This document shows positions 1-8,379 of a stretch of DNA of 35,053 nucleotides, in pieces. The stretch comes from an uncultured bacterium (lineage in GTDB: Bacteria; Acidobacteriota; Aminicenantia; Aminicenantales; CALLJL01): assembly GCA_938092135.1 (NCBI GenBank), contig CALLJL010000015.1, positions 65,522-100,574 on the forward strand. Direction: 5' to 3'. The translations under genes and the position numbers were made by a program. Every line of letters starts with the position of its first letter. The stretch's first letter is position 1. Under the pieces are notes generated by a model that saw nothing but the letters and a program-made list of their open reading frames with translations, ran no database searches and was not told the origin of the DNA.

Positions 1-179
1 TGGTCACTCCCCTTTATTATGCGCGCACTGCTTCTTTTATGAAGGAAACAGAAAATATGAGCTCAGCTGAAGCTGAAAGGTTGATTGAACAAATTGCCCT
101 CATCTTTGAAAGAGAAAAAAAATATTTAATCAAAGTTTGGGACGAAAAAAAGAAGCGCAAAAATCCCCTTATTTCATAA
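1..179 (+). CDS. C-terminal end of an unidentified protein, possibly a glycosyltransferase (partial)
   Basis: An open frame runs in from the left edge (first full codon at 3) and stops with TAA at 177-179, leaving 58 residues. The visible tail starts VTPLYYARTASF, continues with an acidic amphipathic stretch (MSSAEAERLIEQ) and ends in a lysine-rich tail. The tail resembles, from memory only, the C-terminal helix of some family 2/81-type nucleotide-sugar glycosyltransferases, but no catalytic motif lies inside the window, so the function is a guess. The gene converges on the minus-strand prepilin peptidase; the roughly 90 bases between them show no clear terminator hairpin. Confidence 0.55.
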   Translation, partial: VTPLYYARTASFMKETENMSSAEAERLIEQIALIFEREKKYLIKVWDEKKKRKNPLIS

Positions 180-272
180 ATTTTTTTCGCGGCGGAGGAA
201 TTAGAGAAATACCTTTTTTAGTTGCAAGATAATTAAGAAGAGTTAAGAAGAGAAGGAATTTTTTGGGTAAAT

Positions 273-1043
273 TTATCCTGTCAAGGAAAAAAACCCTAAA
301 TACCAGGAAATTATTTTGTTACCCCAGACGAGCGAAATAAAAGCCGATGGGGCTAGAAAGGAACCGAAGGGGAGAGCAAACTGCCATCCCTTCTTCTGGA
401 TCAAAAGCAGGAATAGCCCCACCAGAGCACCAGAAAATGTAGCCAAAATTAGGGTGAGAATCGTTCCTTTTATTCCCAGAAAGGCACCTATTCCTAGCAT
501 TAAAATTATATCTCCTGTTCCTAAACCTTCCTTTTTTTTGATTAAAAAATAGAAAGCATAAACCATAAAAAGGAAGCCGCTACCGATAAAAGCTCCTGCC
601 AGCGCCTGTTTTAAACTGAAATCAGAACGGAAAAAACTATAGATCAAGGCCAGAAGGAAAAGGGGGATCGTTAAATGGTCGGGAAGAATCTGGTGCTGGA
701 AATCAATAAAGCCCAGGGCAATTAAAGCGCTGGTAAAAAGAGCGGAAGCAAAAAAATGAGCTGACAGAGCAAAATGCAGATAAAGGATGAGGAATAAAGC
801 AGGAGTTAGAGCTTCAACCAGCGGATAAATTAAGGAGATAGACTTTCGGCAAAAGCGGCATTTGCCTGCGAGGAGAAAAAAGGAAATCAGGGGAATGTTA
901 TCATACCAGCGGATCCTTGAGCCACAATGGGGACAAGAAGAAGGCGGCCAGAGGATGCTTTGGCCCCGGGGAAGGCGATAGATGATTACATTGAGAAAAC
1001 TTCCCCACGCCAGACCGAAAAGAATGATTATTAGCGCTTCCAC
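273..1043 (-). CDS. pilD: Prepilin peptidase / N-methyltransferase (type IV leader peptidase)
   Basis: Inner-membrane aspartic protease that cleaves the leader of type IV pilins or type II secretion pseudopilins and N-methylates the new N-terminus. The 256-aa protein has the complete family layout: N-terminal GSFLNVIIYRLP, a zinc-type tetracysteine pair C37PHC40 and C62RFC65 in the cytoplasmic domain, then a multi-pass A24 peptidase domain. The expected catalytic aspartates are D114 (in IDFQHQILPD) and D178 (in GTGDI). The start is GTG, embedded in the last codons of the upstream TPR gene (13-base overlap), so translation is probably coupled. It is the last gene of an operon with an ABC exporter and a TPR protein; no pilin genes are visible here, so its substrates lie elsewhere. 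The family is certain; whether it serves pili or type II secretion is not. Confidence 0.95.
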   Translation of the reverse strand: MEALIIILFGLAWGSFLNVIIYRLPRGQSILWPPSSCPHCGSRIRWYDNIPLISFFLLAGKCRFCRKSISLIYPLVEALTPALFLILYLHFALSAHFFASALFTSALIALGFIDFQHQILPDHLTIPLFLLALIYSFFRSDFSLKQALAGAFIGSGFLFMVYAFYFLIKKKEGLGTGDIILMLGIGAFLGIKGTILTLILATFSGALVGLFLLLIQKKGWQFALPFGSFLAPSAFISLVWGNKIISWYLGFFSLTG

Positions 1044-1903
1044 CAGATTTGAGCCGTTTTGACCTCGCCTGTCCTGGGATCGTAAAGATAGTCCTGGCCA
1101 TCGAGGTCTTTGGGAATTTCTTTTAAAAAACCCAATCGGGCAAGCTGCTCTAAGCTGTAAGGATTTCGTCCATATTTTTCCTTGAATAAGGATATTGCTT
1201 TTTCAATAACTTGTTTATCAATGGCAGCTTTAACCTGATAGAGGTGATTATTAGCAATCTTTCTTATTCTTTCATCCTCAGCGCTTTGATAAATTTCAAG
1301 CCATGTCCTCCAGGCTGTTTCGAAATCCAAGGTTTTAAAAGCGGAAAAAGCATAGAGTCTTTTGACAATATCGGGGGCGCCAGGGATGTCCATGGCTTTC
1401 TTATAGTAAAGCCTGGCCTTCTCATAATTTTTTTTAAGCTGGGCCAGATGCCCGGCCATGAAAGGAAAGAACCATTGGTCAGGATTTTTTTCCAGGCCCA
1501 TATCTAGAATTTTGAGACCGAGCTCAAGATTGTTCCCTTCATAAACAGCAATTAGAGCACCCAATTCATAGGGATCAACATAGCGGGGGTCAAGTTCAGA
1601 AATAATGGAAAAGATATGTTCAAGATAATCAAAGCGGTCAGGGATAGCGTAATTAGAATAATACTGAATTGCCCAAAGATAAATTAGGTCAGCTAGCAAC
1701 GAGGCGTAGCCGAAGGTGGCGAACCTAAGATACTTTCCAGAAGGAATATAGATAATAGCTGACCCTGGCACACGTCCTCGGCTGATTTGATCACAGCGCA
1801 CCTTGAGAGCCATAAAAATCAGGCTGCTGAGGATTAAAACAATTATCAGAAAAATAACCCCAGGGTCTCGCTGAATCTGGGTTCGCATTTTCCTGACCAT
1901 CAT
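1031..1903 (-). CDS. Membrane-anchored TPR-like protein, function unknown
   Basis: A 290-aa protein with one N-terminal transmembrane helix (about residues 17-34) followed by an extracytoplasmic region. About residues 40-80 contain a well-ordered segment (YIPSGKYLRFATFGY, LADLIYLWAIQYY). Residues about 90-210 look like degenerate TPR helices (YEGNNLELGLKILDMGL, KNYEKARLYYKKAM). The C-terminus (YGRNPYSLEQL, YLYDPRTGEV) resembles the loop found after pseudopilin-like or other secreted globular domains. Its ATG overlaps the permease stop as TGATG, so it is translationally coupled to the ABC genes, and its own end overlaps the prepilin peptidase. The context suggests an accessory subunit of the ABC exporter or a scaffold, but no family could be named with confidence. 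Confidence 0.85.
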   Translation of the reverse strand: MMVRKMRTQIQRDPGVIFLIIVLILSSLIFMALKVRCDQISRGRVPGSAIIYIPSGKYLRFATFGYASLLADLIYLWAIQYYSNYAIPDRFDYLEHIFSIISELDPRYVDPYELGALIAVYEGNNLELGLKILDMGLEKNPDQWFFPFMAGHLAQLKKNYEKARLYYKKAMDIPGAPDIVKRLYAFSAFKTLDFETAWRTWLEIYQSAEDERIRKIANNHLYQVKAAIDKQVIEKAISLFKEKYGRNPYSLEQLARLGFLKEIPKDLDGQDYLYDPRTGEVKTAQIWWKR

Positions 1904-2670
1904 CAGACAAAGTCGCGCTTTTTAAAAATTATATTGGCCAAAACAATAATGAAAATGGTGTAAAAGAGACCGTATAAGCAGGAATAGAAATAGAATTTTG
2001 GTTGAATCGCCAGGCCATGAACGATTTCAGTGCGAAAATTAAAATTTTCGAGGTCGGGAAGAAAGGTATAAAGAAATTGAGCCAGCAGGCGCCAGGGACC
2101 TGGCTTTAATTTGCGGATAAGTGTTTCCAGACCCCAGGAGGTGTGGCCAATTAAATAGAAAGCCAGAGAAAAGATAGAGCTGAGAATGGGGGTGGAAAAG
2201 CAGGAAAACAGAATGGCCACCGCTGTGATCAGGAGGAGCTCAACAAGAATGAAGAAAATGGCAATGAACATGCGAGGCTCAAGCTTTAAAGTATGGGCAA
2301 AGACAACGACGAGAAAAATAAAACTCATTAAACCAATCATAACCACCAAGGTCAAAACGAGCCCAAGAAATTTACCCAAAAGGAATTGCCATCGGTGAAT
2401 AGGCTTAGAAATAACTGTATAAATAGTTTTTTTATCAATTTCTTTATAGACAAGCCCTGTGCCAATCAAGATAGCCATGAGAGCTCCGAAGAGCGAAAGG
2501 GAAGCCAGGCCTACGTCTTTGATGATTTTGACTCGGTCCCCGACAGTTAAAATAGCAAGGAGCCTGGAGAAAATAATGGCGGCTGCCGCAAAAAAGAAAA
2601 GGAGATAAAGAATTCTATCTCGAATGGCTTCTTTAAAGGTATTAAAAGCGATAGCCTTTATCTTTTTCAT
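1903..2670 (-). CDS. ABC-2 type transporter permease
   Basis: A 255-aa integral membrane protein with about six predicted helices (roughly residues 20-41, 57-75, 97-122, 133-158, 163-180 and 225-246). The cytoplasmic segment YKEIDKKTIYTVISKPIHRW followed by LLGKFLG after the second helix is characteristic of NosY/ABC-2 style permeases, which pair with a separate ATPase and export or insert envelope substrates. Its start overlaps the end of the ATPase gene by 4 bases and its TGA overlaps the ATG of the TPR gene, showing a coupled operon. The substrate cannot be read from the sequence. Confidence 0.92.
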   Translation of the reverse strand: MKKIKAIAFNTFKEAIRDRILYLLFFFAAAAIIFSRLLAILTVGDRVKIIKDVGLASLSLFGALMAILIGTGLVYKEIDKKTIYTVISKPIHRWQFLLGKFLGLVLTLVVMIGLMSFIFLVVVFAHTLKLEPRMFIAIFFILVELLLITAVAILFSCFSTPILSSIFSLAFYLIGHTSWGLETLIRKLKPGPWRLLAQFLYTFLPDLENFNFRTEIVHGLAIQPKFYFYSCLYGLFYTIFIIVLANIIFKKRDFV

Positions 2671-3602
2671 CCCTGCTTCACCATATCGACAAAAATGTCC
2701 TCAAGGGTTTCTGTACGGGGGATCAGGGAGTGGATTTTTCCCTTTTTTTCCCGAATTAAATTAATTATCTCGTCAATCTTATTGTCATCGTATACTTTAA
2801 TCAGAGCTCGATCACCCCGGATTGAGACAAATTCTCCTAATCCTTCTAAATCGGACCGGCCCAAACCGGAAAGCGTAATCTCGGTGAAAAGAACTTTTTC
2901 TGAAATGAGTTCGGGCAAAGATCCCTGGGCCACAAGCCGGCCGGCCACAATAATGGCCACGCGGTCACAAATCATTTCTATATCCTGAAGGATATGGGAA
3001 CAGATGAAAACTGTTTTGCCCTGCTCTTTTAAATTAACGATGATATCGCGTAATTCCTTACGGCCAATAGGATCAAGGCCCCCCAAGGGTTCATCGAGGA
3101 AAACCAACTCTGGGTCATTAATTAAGGCTTGGGCCAGTCCGATCCTCTGGAGCATGCCCCTGGAGAATTTTCGTAGCTGGAGGTCAGCCACTTTTTCAAG
3201 ACCAACGAGATGCAACAATTCTTTAATTTTTCCCTTATAGGCCATTCGATCCCCTGGAAAAAGCTGAGCATAGAAATTTAAAAATTCTTCAGCGGTGAGA
3301 TATTCATAAAAATAGGGATTTTCAGGCAAATAACCAATTTTCTCCTTGGCCTCAAGGGAAAGATGGGGCTGGCCAAAAAGGCTAATTTCACCCGAATCTG
3401 GGAAAATTAGGCCCAGAATGCACTTTAGGGTTGTGGTTTTACCAGCACCGTTTGGCCCAAGATAACCGAAAATTTCGCCTTTAAGAACTGAAAAAGTTAT
3501 TCCTTTAAGCACAGGATAGCGTCGCGGAATAAAACCAGTTTTATAAGCTTTGTGGAGATTCTGAACTTTAAGGACTTCTTCGAATTTTTCTTCTTTGCCC
3601 AT
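2667..3602 (-). CDS. ABC transporter ATP-binding protein
   Basis: Nucleotide-binding subunit of the ABC-2 exporter encoded immediately downstream. The 311-aa protein carries Walker A GPNGAGKTT (49-57), a YLPEN Q-loop region (91-95), a variant signature FSRGM (146-150) in place of LSGGQ, Walker B LVFLDEP (about 166-172), a D-loop GGLDP and the H-loop histidine in CSHIL (H203). The C-terminal 90 residues form the small extra domain common in CcmA/NatA/NosF-type ATPases. It is first in the overlapping operon with permease, TPR protein and prepilin peptidase. It starts 40 bases after the S9 peptidase gene on the same strand, so read-through from that gene is possible; the ribosome binding site is weak (AAAGG). 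Confidence 0.95.
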   Translation of the reverse strand: MGKEEKFEEVLKVQNLHKAYKTGFIPRRYPVLKGITFSVLKGEIFGYLGPNGAGKTTTLKCILGLIFPDSGEISLFGQPHLSLEAKEKIGYLPENPYFYEYLTAEEFLNFYAQLFPGDRMAYKGKIKELLHLVGLEKVADLQLRKFSRGMLQRIGLAQALINDPELVFLDEPLGGLDPIGRKELRDIIVNLKEQGKTVFICSHILQDIEMICDRVAIIVAGRLVAQGSLPELISEKVLFTEITLSGLGRSDLEGLGEFVSIRGDRALIKVYDDNKIDEIINLIREKKGKIHSLIPRTETLEDIFVDMVKQG

Positions 3603-3642
3603 GAAATAGGCCTTTACTTTAATTTTTTATAGATTATACAAA

Positions 3643-6036
3643 TTATTTCAAATTAGTTTCAAAGAGTTTGAAAATACGCTTATATTCATCGGCCCAAGAG
3701 GAGGCATTACGAAAGGAATGGTCCTCAACGGGATATATGGCCACCTCCCAGTTTTCTTTGCGCAATTCAATCAGCCTTTGAACAAGACGCACCGTATCCT
3801 GAAAATGGACATTAGTATCGACCATACCATGGCAGATGAGAAGGGCCCCCTTGAGGCCTTCAGCGAAATAAATGGGCGAACTTTGCCGGTAAGCTTCAGG
3901 ATCTTTATGGGGTAAATTGAGAATATCGACGGTATATCCGGGGTGATAGTGAGCCCAGTCAGTGACTGGACGAAGGGCTGCTCCAGCTCGAAAAACTTCT
4001 GGTTCCTTAAACATGGCCATAAGGGTTAAAAAGCCACCGTAGGAGCCGCCATAAACGCCGATTTTCTGAGGATTGGCCCCATATTTAGAAACGAGAAATT
4101 TAGCCGCATCGACAATATCGTCAAGGTCCTTTCCACCCATATGCCTATAGATGGCTGTCCGGCAATCGCGACCGTAGCCAGCACTGCCGCGATAATCAAC
4201 GTCAAAGACAAGATAGCCATGTTCCAGGAGGAAATTATGAAACATATATTCGCGGAAATAGGTGCTCCATCCCTTGTGGGCATTCTGGAGATAACCAGCG
4301 CCATGGATGAAAATCACAGCCGGGCGGGAAGGATGCCAAGATTTGGGCAGGTAAAGGCGCGCATAAACATTGAAGCCATCCCGAGCTTTAAAAGTTATTA
4401 TTTCCGGTTTAGCCCAGTTATAACTGCGGAAAGATTCGCTGGTTGAAACTGTTATTTGCTGAGGTTGAGCTCCTGGTTGGTTGGGCTGTAAATAAAGTTC
4501 TGGTGGTCTGTTGGTTTCAGAATGGATTATGGCCAACCAATTTTCATCGGGCGAAAGATGAATTTCATTCAGGCCTTCAAGAGAGGTAATTTTAGTTCTC
4601 GGTCCACCGTTAGCTGGCATCCTATAAAAATGAGTTTCTCCTGGATGTTCTTCACTGCTGAGCAAATAAATAAAATTGCCATTAGCTGACAATTGGGCTG
4701 AGCGAACCTCAAATTGGCCGAAGGTAAGTTGCTTTTTTTCTTTACCGTCAGGAGTGACATAATAGAGATGAGCAAAGCCATCTTTTTCAGAAATATAATA
4801 AAGACGTTGACCATCCTTTGACCAGAACAGGTTGGTCAATCCAAGAGGGCCTACCCAAGCCTCATCATGAACCTGTTCGAGAAGGGAAAGTTTAGCTTTT
4901 GTCCAGTCAACAAGATAAAGGCATTGGTCTTTTCTGTCCTCAGATCGGGCCAAAAGAACACAGTATTTGCCATTGGGTGACCAGGTCACTGAAGATGGGA
5001 AAAAGCGGCGCTCGCCCTGATTGAGTTCAAGCCAATGGACATCCCCGCTTTCCACATTCATAAGGCCAGCTCGGCTCAATCGTGGTGAAATGTAGGCAGC
5101 CTTTGGGTGGGAGGGAATTGTTTCTGTATAGCCAGAACGGGTAACATAATTGGGAACGATGGTTTCCTTGACGTCGGGAGCAGGCTCAGAAAGGAAAAAG
5201 AGGACCTTCTTTTCATCGGGAGATAATTCTAAAAGGATTAGATTTTGCTCACCTTCTAAAATAAAGGGACGCCTCCTTGGACCAGCCGGTAATTCTCCAA
5301 GACCTCCAAATTCAGGAAAGCGACCGCGGCCAATCTCTTTAAATAATGTTCTCTGCTGTTCCTGATACCATTGGTCAATTTCGCCCAATGGAGTCTGGGC
5401 AGGCGGTTTTTGCCGAGTAAAGGTAGTCAGCTGTCTGAGGCTGCCGTCTTCGAGGGAATAAGAGAAAAGGTTGTCTTCAGAAGTGAAAATTATTTTTTTC
5501 TCATCGAAGGAAAAGCGGGCATTACTTTCTCTCGCTTCGGTTTGAGTGAGCTGAACAACCTTTCCTGTTTTTAAATCCATCAGCCTGAGGTCGCCTTGGT
5601 AGGTAATTAGAGCCCGACGTCTGGCTGAATCAAATTGAAGGGAGAAGCCAATTTGACCGAAGCCAGAAAAGCCCCGACCTGAAACCGGCGAAAGTAAAGG
5701 GGGTGATTTGAGTATTTCATCTAAACTAATAGTTTTAGGCTTTAAGTCTTTAACATTAACTGTGTAAAAGCTTGCTGTCTTGCTGCCCGGCTCTCGCCAG
5801 CGAAAATATACTTTTTGGCTATCGTAAGACCACATAATTGCCGTAGGGCTTGTCCCCACAAGTTCCTCGCCCTGCATGATATTGTCGATAGTGAGCCTAA
5901 AAGCAGGAAGTTTCTCTTGAGATTGACCTGAAATAAAAGGAATATTATTACCTGCAAATATCGAGGATTGAAACACTAGAAAATGCCAAAACAGTAAAAG
6001 GAAGCCAATTAATCCTTTCTTTATCCTGTCGACCAT
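3643..6036 (-). CDS. Secreted S9 family prolyl oligopeptidase / dipeptidyl-peptidase-like serine peptidase
   Basis: A 797-aa exported peptidase. A signal peptide (positive MVDRIKK, hydrophobic LLLFWHFLVF, cleavage near SIFAG) precedes a long N-terminal beta-propeller of WD40/PD40-like repeats (for example ALITYQGDLRLMDLKTG, WSKDGQRLYYISEKDG, LSPDENWLAII). The alpha/beta hydrolase domain begins near residue 540. The catalytic triad can be assigned as S665 in GGSYGG, D740 in GMVDTNV and H773 in VEDHSF. This is the DPP-IV/acylaminoacyl-peptidase architecture, which trims peptides in the periplasm or outside the cell. The start is well fixed by GGAGG four bases upstream of the ATG. A 440-base non-coding region lies upstream, so it probably has its own promoter and may lead into the ABC operon. 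Exact specificity is unknown. Confidence 0.93.
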   Translation of the reverse strand: MVDRIKKGLIGFLLLFWHFLVFQSSIFAGNNIPFISGQSQEKLPAFRLTIDNIMQGEELVGTSPTAIMWSYDSQKVYFRWREPGSKTASFYTVNVKDLKPKTISLDEILKSPPLLSPVSGRGFSGFGQIGFSLQFDSARRRALITYQGDLRLMDLKTGKVVQLTQTEARESNARFSFDEKKIIFTSEDNLFSYSLEDGSLRQLTTFTRQKPPAQTPLGEIDQWYQEQQRTLFKEIGRGRFPEFGGLGELPAGPRRRPFILEGEQNLILLELSPDEKKVLFFLSEPAPDVKETIVPNYVTRSGYTETIPSHPKAAYISPRLSRAGLMNVESGDVHWLELNQGERRFFPSSVTWSPNGKYCVLLARSEDRKDQCLYLVDWTKAKLSLLEQVHDEAWVGPLGLTNLFWSKDGQRLYYISEKDGFAHLYYVTPDGKEKKQLTFGQFEVRSAQLSANGNFIYLLSSEEHPGETHFYRMPANGGPRTKITSLEGLNEIHLSPDENWLAIIHSETNRPPELYLQPNQPGAQPQQITVSTSESFRSYNWAKPEIITFKARDGFNVYARLYLPKSWHPSRPAVIFIHGAGYLQNAHKGWSTYFREYMFHNFLLEHGYLVFDVDYRGSAGYGRDCRTAIYRHMGGKDLDDIVDAAKFLVSKYGANPQKIGVYGGSYGGFLTLMAMFKEPEVFRAGAALRPVTDWAHYHPGYTVDILNLPHKDPEAYRQSSPIYFAEGLKGALLICHGMVDTNVHFQDTVRLVQRLIELRKENWEVAIYPVEDHSFRNASSWADEYKRIFKLFETNLK

Positions 6037-6477
6037 AATGCCTCCTTTTTTTAAACTAGGTTTTTTACTAACCTTATACTTAAGCCTTAGCTTAAGATTA
6101 TCTTTTTAGACAGAATTTAAATCAACTGAATTTAATCAATCGGACAGAATAAGCCCCGACAGAACAAATCCCGACTATTACTGATAAAAGTTACTAAGCA
6201 AATAAATGAAGATTCATCTAAATAAGCCTTAAAATAAATAAATTAGATTTTCTGGACTAAAACATCTAAATTAAGCCTCAAATCCATAATTTTAGCGAAA
6301 GAAGGTCATGTTTGTTAGTGGGAGATAGAGAGAAAGGAGCAATTCCAAGTAGGAACCTTCAAACCCCAACGATGACTAAAGGATTTTAAATTTAATTAGG
6401 ACCAGTCCTCTTTGATTGATGTTATTCTTTCCATGTTTTGTTTTCAGCCCTTAATAGGCCGATATTTCTACTTTTAT
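6037..6477. other. Intergenic region upstream of the S9 peptidase
   Basis: No open frame of note. It holds the GGAGG ribosome binding site for the minus-strand peptidase (6041-6045). A perfect 7-bp inverted repeat CTTAAGC-CTTA-GCTTAAG lies at 6079-6096, about 43 bases upstream of that start, and could be an operator or leader hairpin. Three copies of GACAGAA occur at 6109, 6143 and 6158. On the minus strand a TATAAG hexamer overlaps the inverted repeat, but no convincing -35 accompanies it. The remainder toward the radical SAM gene end shows nothing recognisable. Confidence 0.4.
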
Positions 6478-7992
6478 TCAGGACGAAAGTCTGGGGTATT
6501 CTTCCTTCCAGATAGGATCCATGAGCTCAGCTACAGCCTGATTATAGGCCACAAGACCTTGGAAGTATTCCGGATCTTCAAGGGCAGCCGCAGCGTTATG
6601 ATCCTCAGGAGTTAAGGAAAAATCGCGAATAAGTTCTCGGAAAAGGCGATGGTGATCGCGAATGGGACAGGGCATCATCCAGTTGCCCCGTTCCTCAGGC
6701 TTATTAACTTTTTTCTTATATCCATATTCTCTTTGCCACTCCCGAATACGAGCAAAAAAGGAATGGGCCCAAACATCTTCAAGGGTTTTTCCTTCTTTAT
6801 AAGCTTCTTTTATATTTACTGGAGAATAGGGCATAAAGACACAGGGTAAAACCCAGCCATTCCAATCGACAGCCATATAGCCACCTTCTCTTCCAGCGGC
6901 AATACAGCCATAGGAAGCTGTGCCGCTATTCCAAAAATCGGCAATAAAGATTTTTTTCTGACGGACAATTTCCCAGGAGCGCCGCCACATCCAAAGTCGT
7001 TGCTCAGGCGAGGGGAGAAGAGATAGGGTATAGGAACGGCCAATGGGCATGTAATGGAAGACCCAGGCAAAATTTGCCTTCATTTTATTGAAATAAAAAT
7101 CTATGACCTCATCAGAAAAGAGATGATAGGCATTTTCTTTGGTCGCTGTCATTGAGATACCGTAAAAAACTTTTTTCTGTTGAAGTTTTTCCATGGCTGC
7201 AATAATTTTTTCAAAAACTCCTTTTCCCCTTCGTTTATCAGTTTGTTCCTTCATTCCTTCTACCGAAACTGCAGGCATTAAATTACCAGCCTGGCCAATC
7301 CGGTGGGCTATTTCATCATCAATAAGGGTTCCATTGGTATACATCATAAAGAAACAATCATCGAATTGTTCAACCAGATCAAGCACAGTTTTGCCCTGAT
7401 CGCGATAAACGAGGGGCTCACCACCGCTAAAGACAATGAACCGAGCCCCCCAGAGATCATGGGCTTCCCTAACGAGTCTTTCCAGATAGGGCCAGGGTAG
7501 CTTTTCATCTGTAGATCCTGAATCGGCGTAGCAACCAACACAATGGAGATTACAGGTTTTGGTTGGGCTTATAAGCAGAATTTCAGGTGGGTTTACACCA
7601 TGGCGAGAAAGGAAACGCTGTTTAGCTGAAGGTTCGCCTTTACGAACCAGTACATCCCCGGCAAAAATTTGAAGAAGCTTACGAGCTGTTCTTTCGCCTA
7701 ATCGACCTTCAGCTAGAGCTCTTTCGATAGAATAAAGGATAGCTAAGCTCATATCGAGCCGATCCTTTATAACTCCAGGGAGATGATCTCCCTGACGGAG
7801 AAGGTTTTTAGCAGACTGGCGTAAGCTTTCTTCTAAGTTTGAAACTATATATTTCCTTAATAGAGGAAATCGTAAGACCTGAGGACCAATATGGGCAGCA
7901 AGATCCAACAATTTTTCTGGCCAGGAGAATTTTTGGTTGCTTTTTATAGATAGAGAGAAGCTTTTTAGAGGCGAAGAATGGATAATAGCCAT
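6478..7992 (-). CDS. Radical SAM protein with SPASM-like C-terminal region
   Basis: A 504-aa enzyme of the radical S-adenosylmethionine superfamily. The [4Fe-4S] motif is C147NLHC151VGC154 (CxxxCxxC) and the SAM-binding GGEP motif is at 190-193. A C-terminal region with C363, C384 and C442 (YGCIAAGREGG, VLPCVFMPYSP, MMPCPIRDH) resembles SPASM/twitch domains that hold auxiliary clusters. The N-terminal 130 residues are a helical extension without cysteines. Such proteins modify peptides or act in cofactor or lipid biosynthesis, and the reaction here cannot be assigned. The start has AAGGAGAGGGAGCG directly upstream. It stands alone, divergent from the structured RNA/ureohydrolase region, with no obvious short precursor peptide gene beside it. 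Confidence 0.92.
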   Translation of the reverse strand: MAIIHSSPLKSFSLSIKSNQKFSWPEKLLDLAAHIGPQVLRFPLLRKYIVSNLEESLRQSAKNLLRQGDHLPGVIKDRLDMSLAILYSIERALAEGRLGERTARKLLQIFAGDVLVRKGEPSAKQRFLSRHGVNPPEILLISPTKTCNLHCVGCYADSGSTDEKLPWPYLERLVREAHDLWGARFIVFSGGEPLVYRDQGKTVLDLVEQFDDCFFMMYTNGTLIDDEIAHRIGQAGNLMPAVSVEGMKEQTDKRRGKGVFEKIIAAMEKLQQKKVFYGISMTATKENAYHLFSDEVIDFYFNKMKANFAWVFHYMPIGRSYTLSLLPSPEQRLWMWRRSWEIVRQKKIFIADFWNSGTASYGCIAAGREGGYMAVDWNGWVLPCVFMPYSPVNIKEAYKEGKTLEDVWAHSFFARIREWQREYGYKKKVNKPEERGNWMMPCPIRDHHRLFRELIRDFSLTPEDHNAAAALEDPEYFQGLVAYNQAVAELMDPIWKEEYPRLSS

Positions 7993-8225
7993 CGCTCCCT
8001 CTCCTTAAAATGATAATAGCTTAATTTATTTCTTATCTAGATTGCCAGAAAAGTCAAGTACAAGCTAATAAATTAGTTTGAAATAAAAAACTGTTTAAAT
8101 TATAAATAAATAGAATTGCGGACAAGAAAGCGATTGATCAGGCAAGCCGAAAGATAGGGGGTGAAAAATAAAATTGAATTTTAGGTTCTTAATTTTTAGG
8201 GATTAGCCTAAGAAAAGAAAAAAAT
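7993..8225. other. AT-rich divergent spacer
   Basis: First part of the 620-base non-coding region between the minus-strand radical SAM gene and the plus-strand ureohydrolase. It must carry the promoter of the radical SAM gene: a minus-strand TTGACT (8057-8052) is a possible -35 but has only a poor -10 (TAAGAA). The promoter of the plus-strand structured transcript that starts near 8226 should also lie here; I could not identify it clearly. No open frame of convincing quality. Confidence 0.3.
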
Positions 8226-8377
8226 TCACCCTTCTAATCGCCGCTTTGGGTGATGGAAAGATTCCTCATTGCCATTAAAATGGAGGGTAGGTTCACAACC
8301 AGTTAAGCTTCTCATCCAAGGCGTTGCCAAGGTTGTGAAAAGGAGGGGAGCAACGCTCCCTCTCCCCCCACCCTCCT
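8226..8377 (+). ncRNA. Candidate structured RNA (riboswitch-like leader or small RNA) ending at an intrinsic terminator
   Basis: GC-rich island in AT-rich spacer that can fold into several perfect stems. TCACCC (8226-8231) pairs with GGGTGA (8248-8253). GGAGGGT (8282-8288) pairs with ACCCTCC (8370-8376) and encloses two inner stems: TTCACAACC (8292-8300) with GGTTGTGAA (8331-8339), and GGGAGC-AAC-GCTCCC (8346-8360). The closing arm abuts the terminator hairpin at 8380, a layout typical of a transcriptional riboswitch or of an independent sRNA. The next gene is a ureohydrolase 195 bases after the terminator. It does not show the consensus motifs I know for TPP, SAM, cobalamin, guanidine, fluoride, GEMM, T-box, SRP, tmRNA or RNase P RNA. 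The pairings are seen; function is inference. Confidence 0.55.
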
Positions 8378-8379
8378 TT

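Noticed and set aside
4141..4446. Open frame antisense to the S9 peptidase
   Set aside because: Its translation is low-quality and covers the conserved hydrolase domain of the minus-strand gene; shadow frame.
8282..8300. T-box-like motif AGGGTAGGTTC
   Set aside because: It lacks the TGG and following ACCGCG of the T-box bulge, is not next to the terminator, and the downstream gene is not a tRNA synthetase or amino acid gene.
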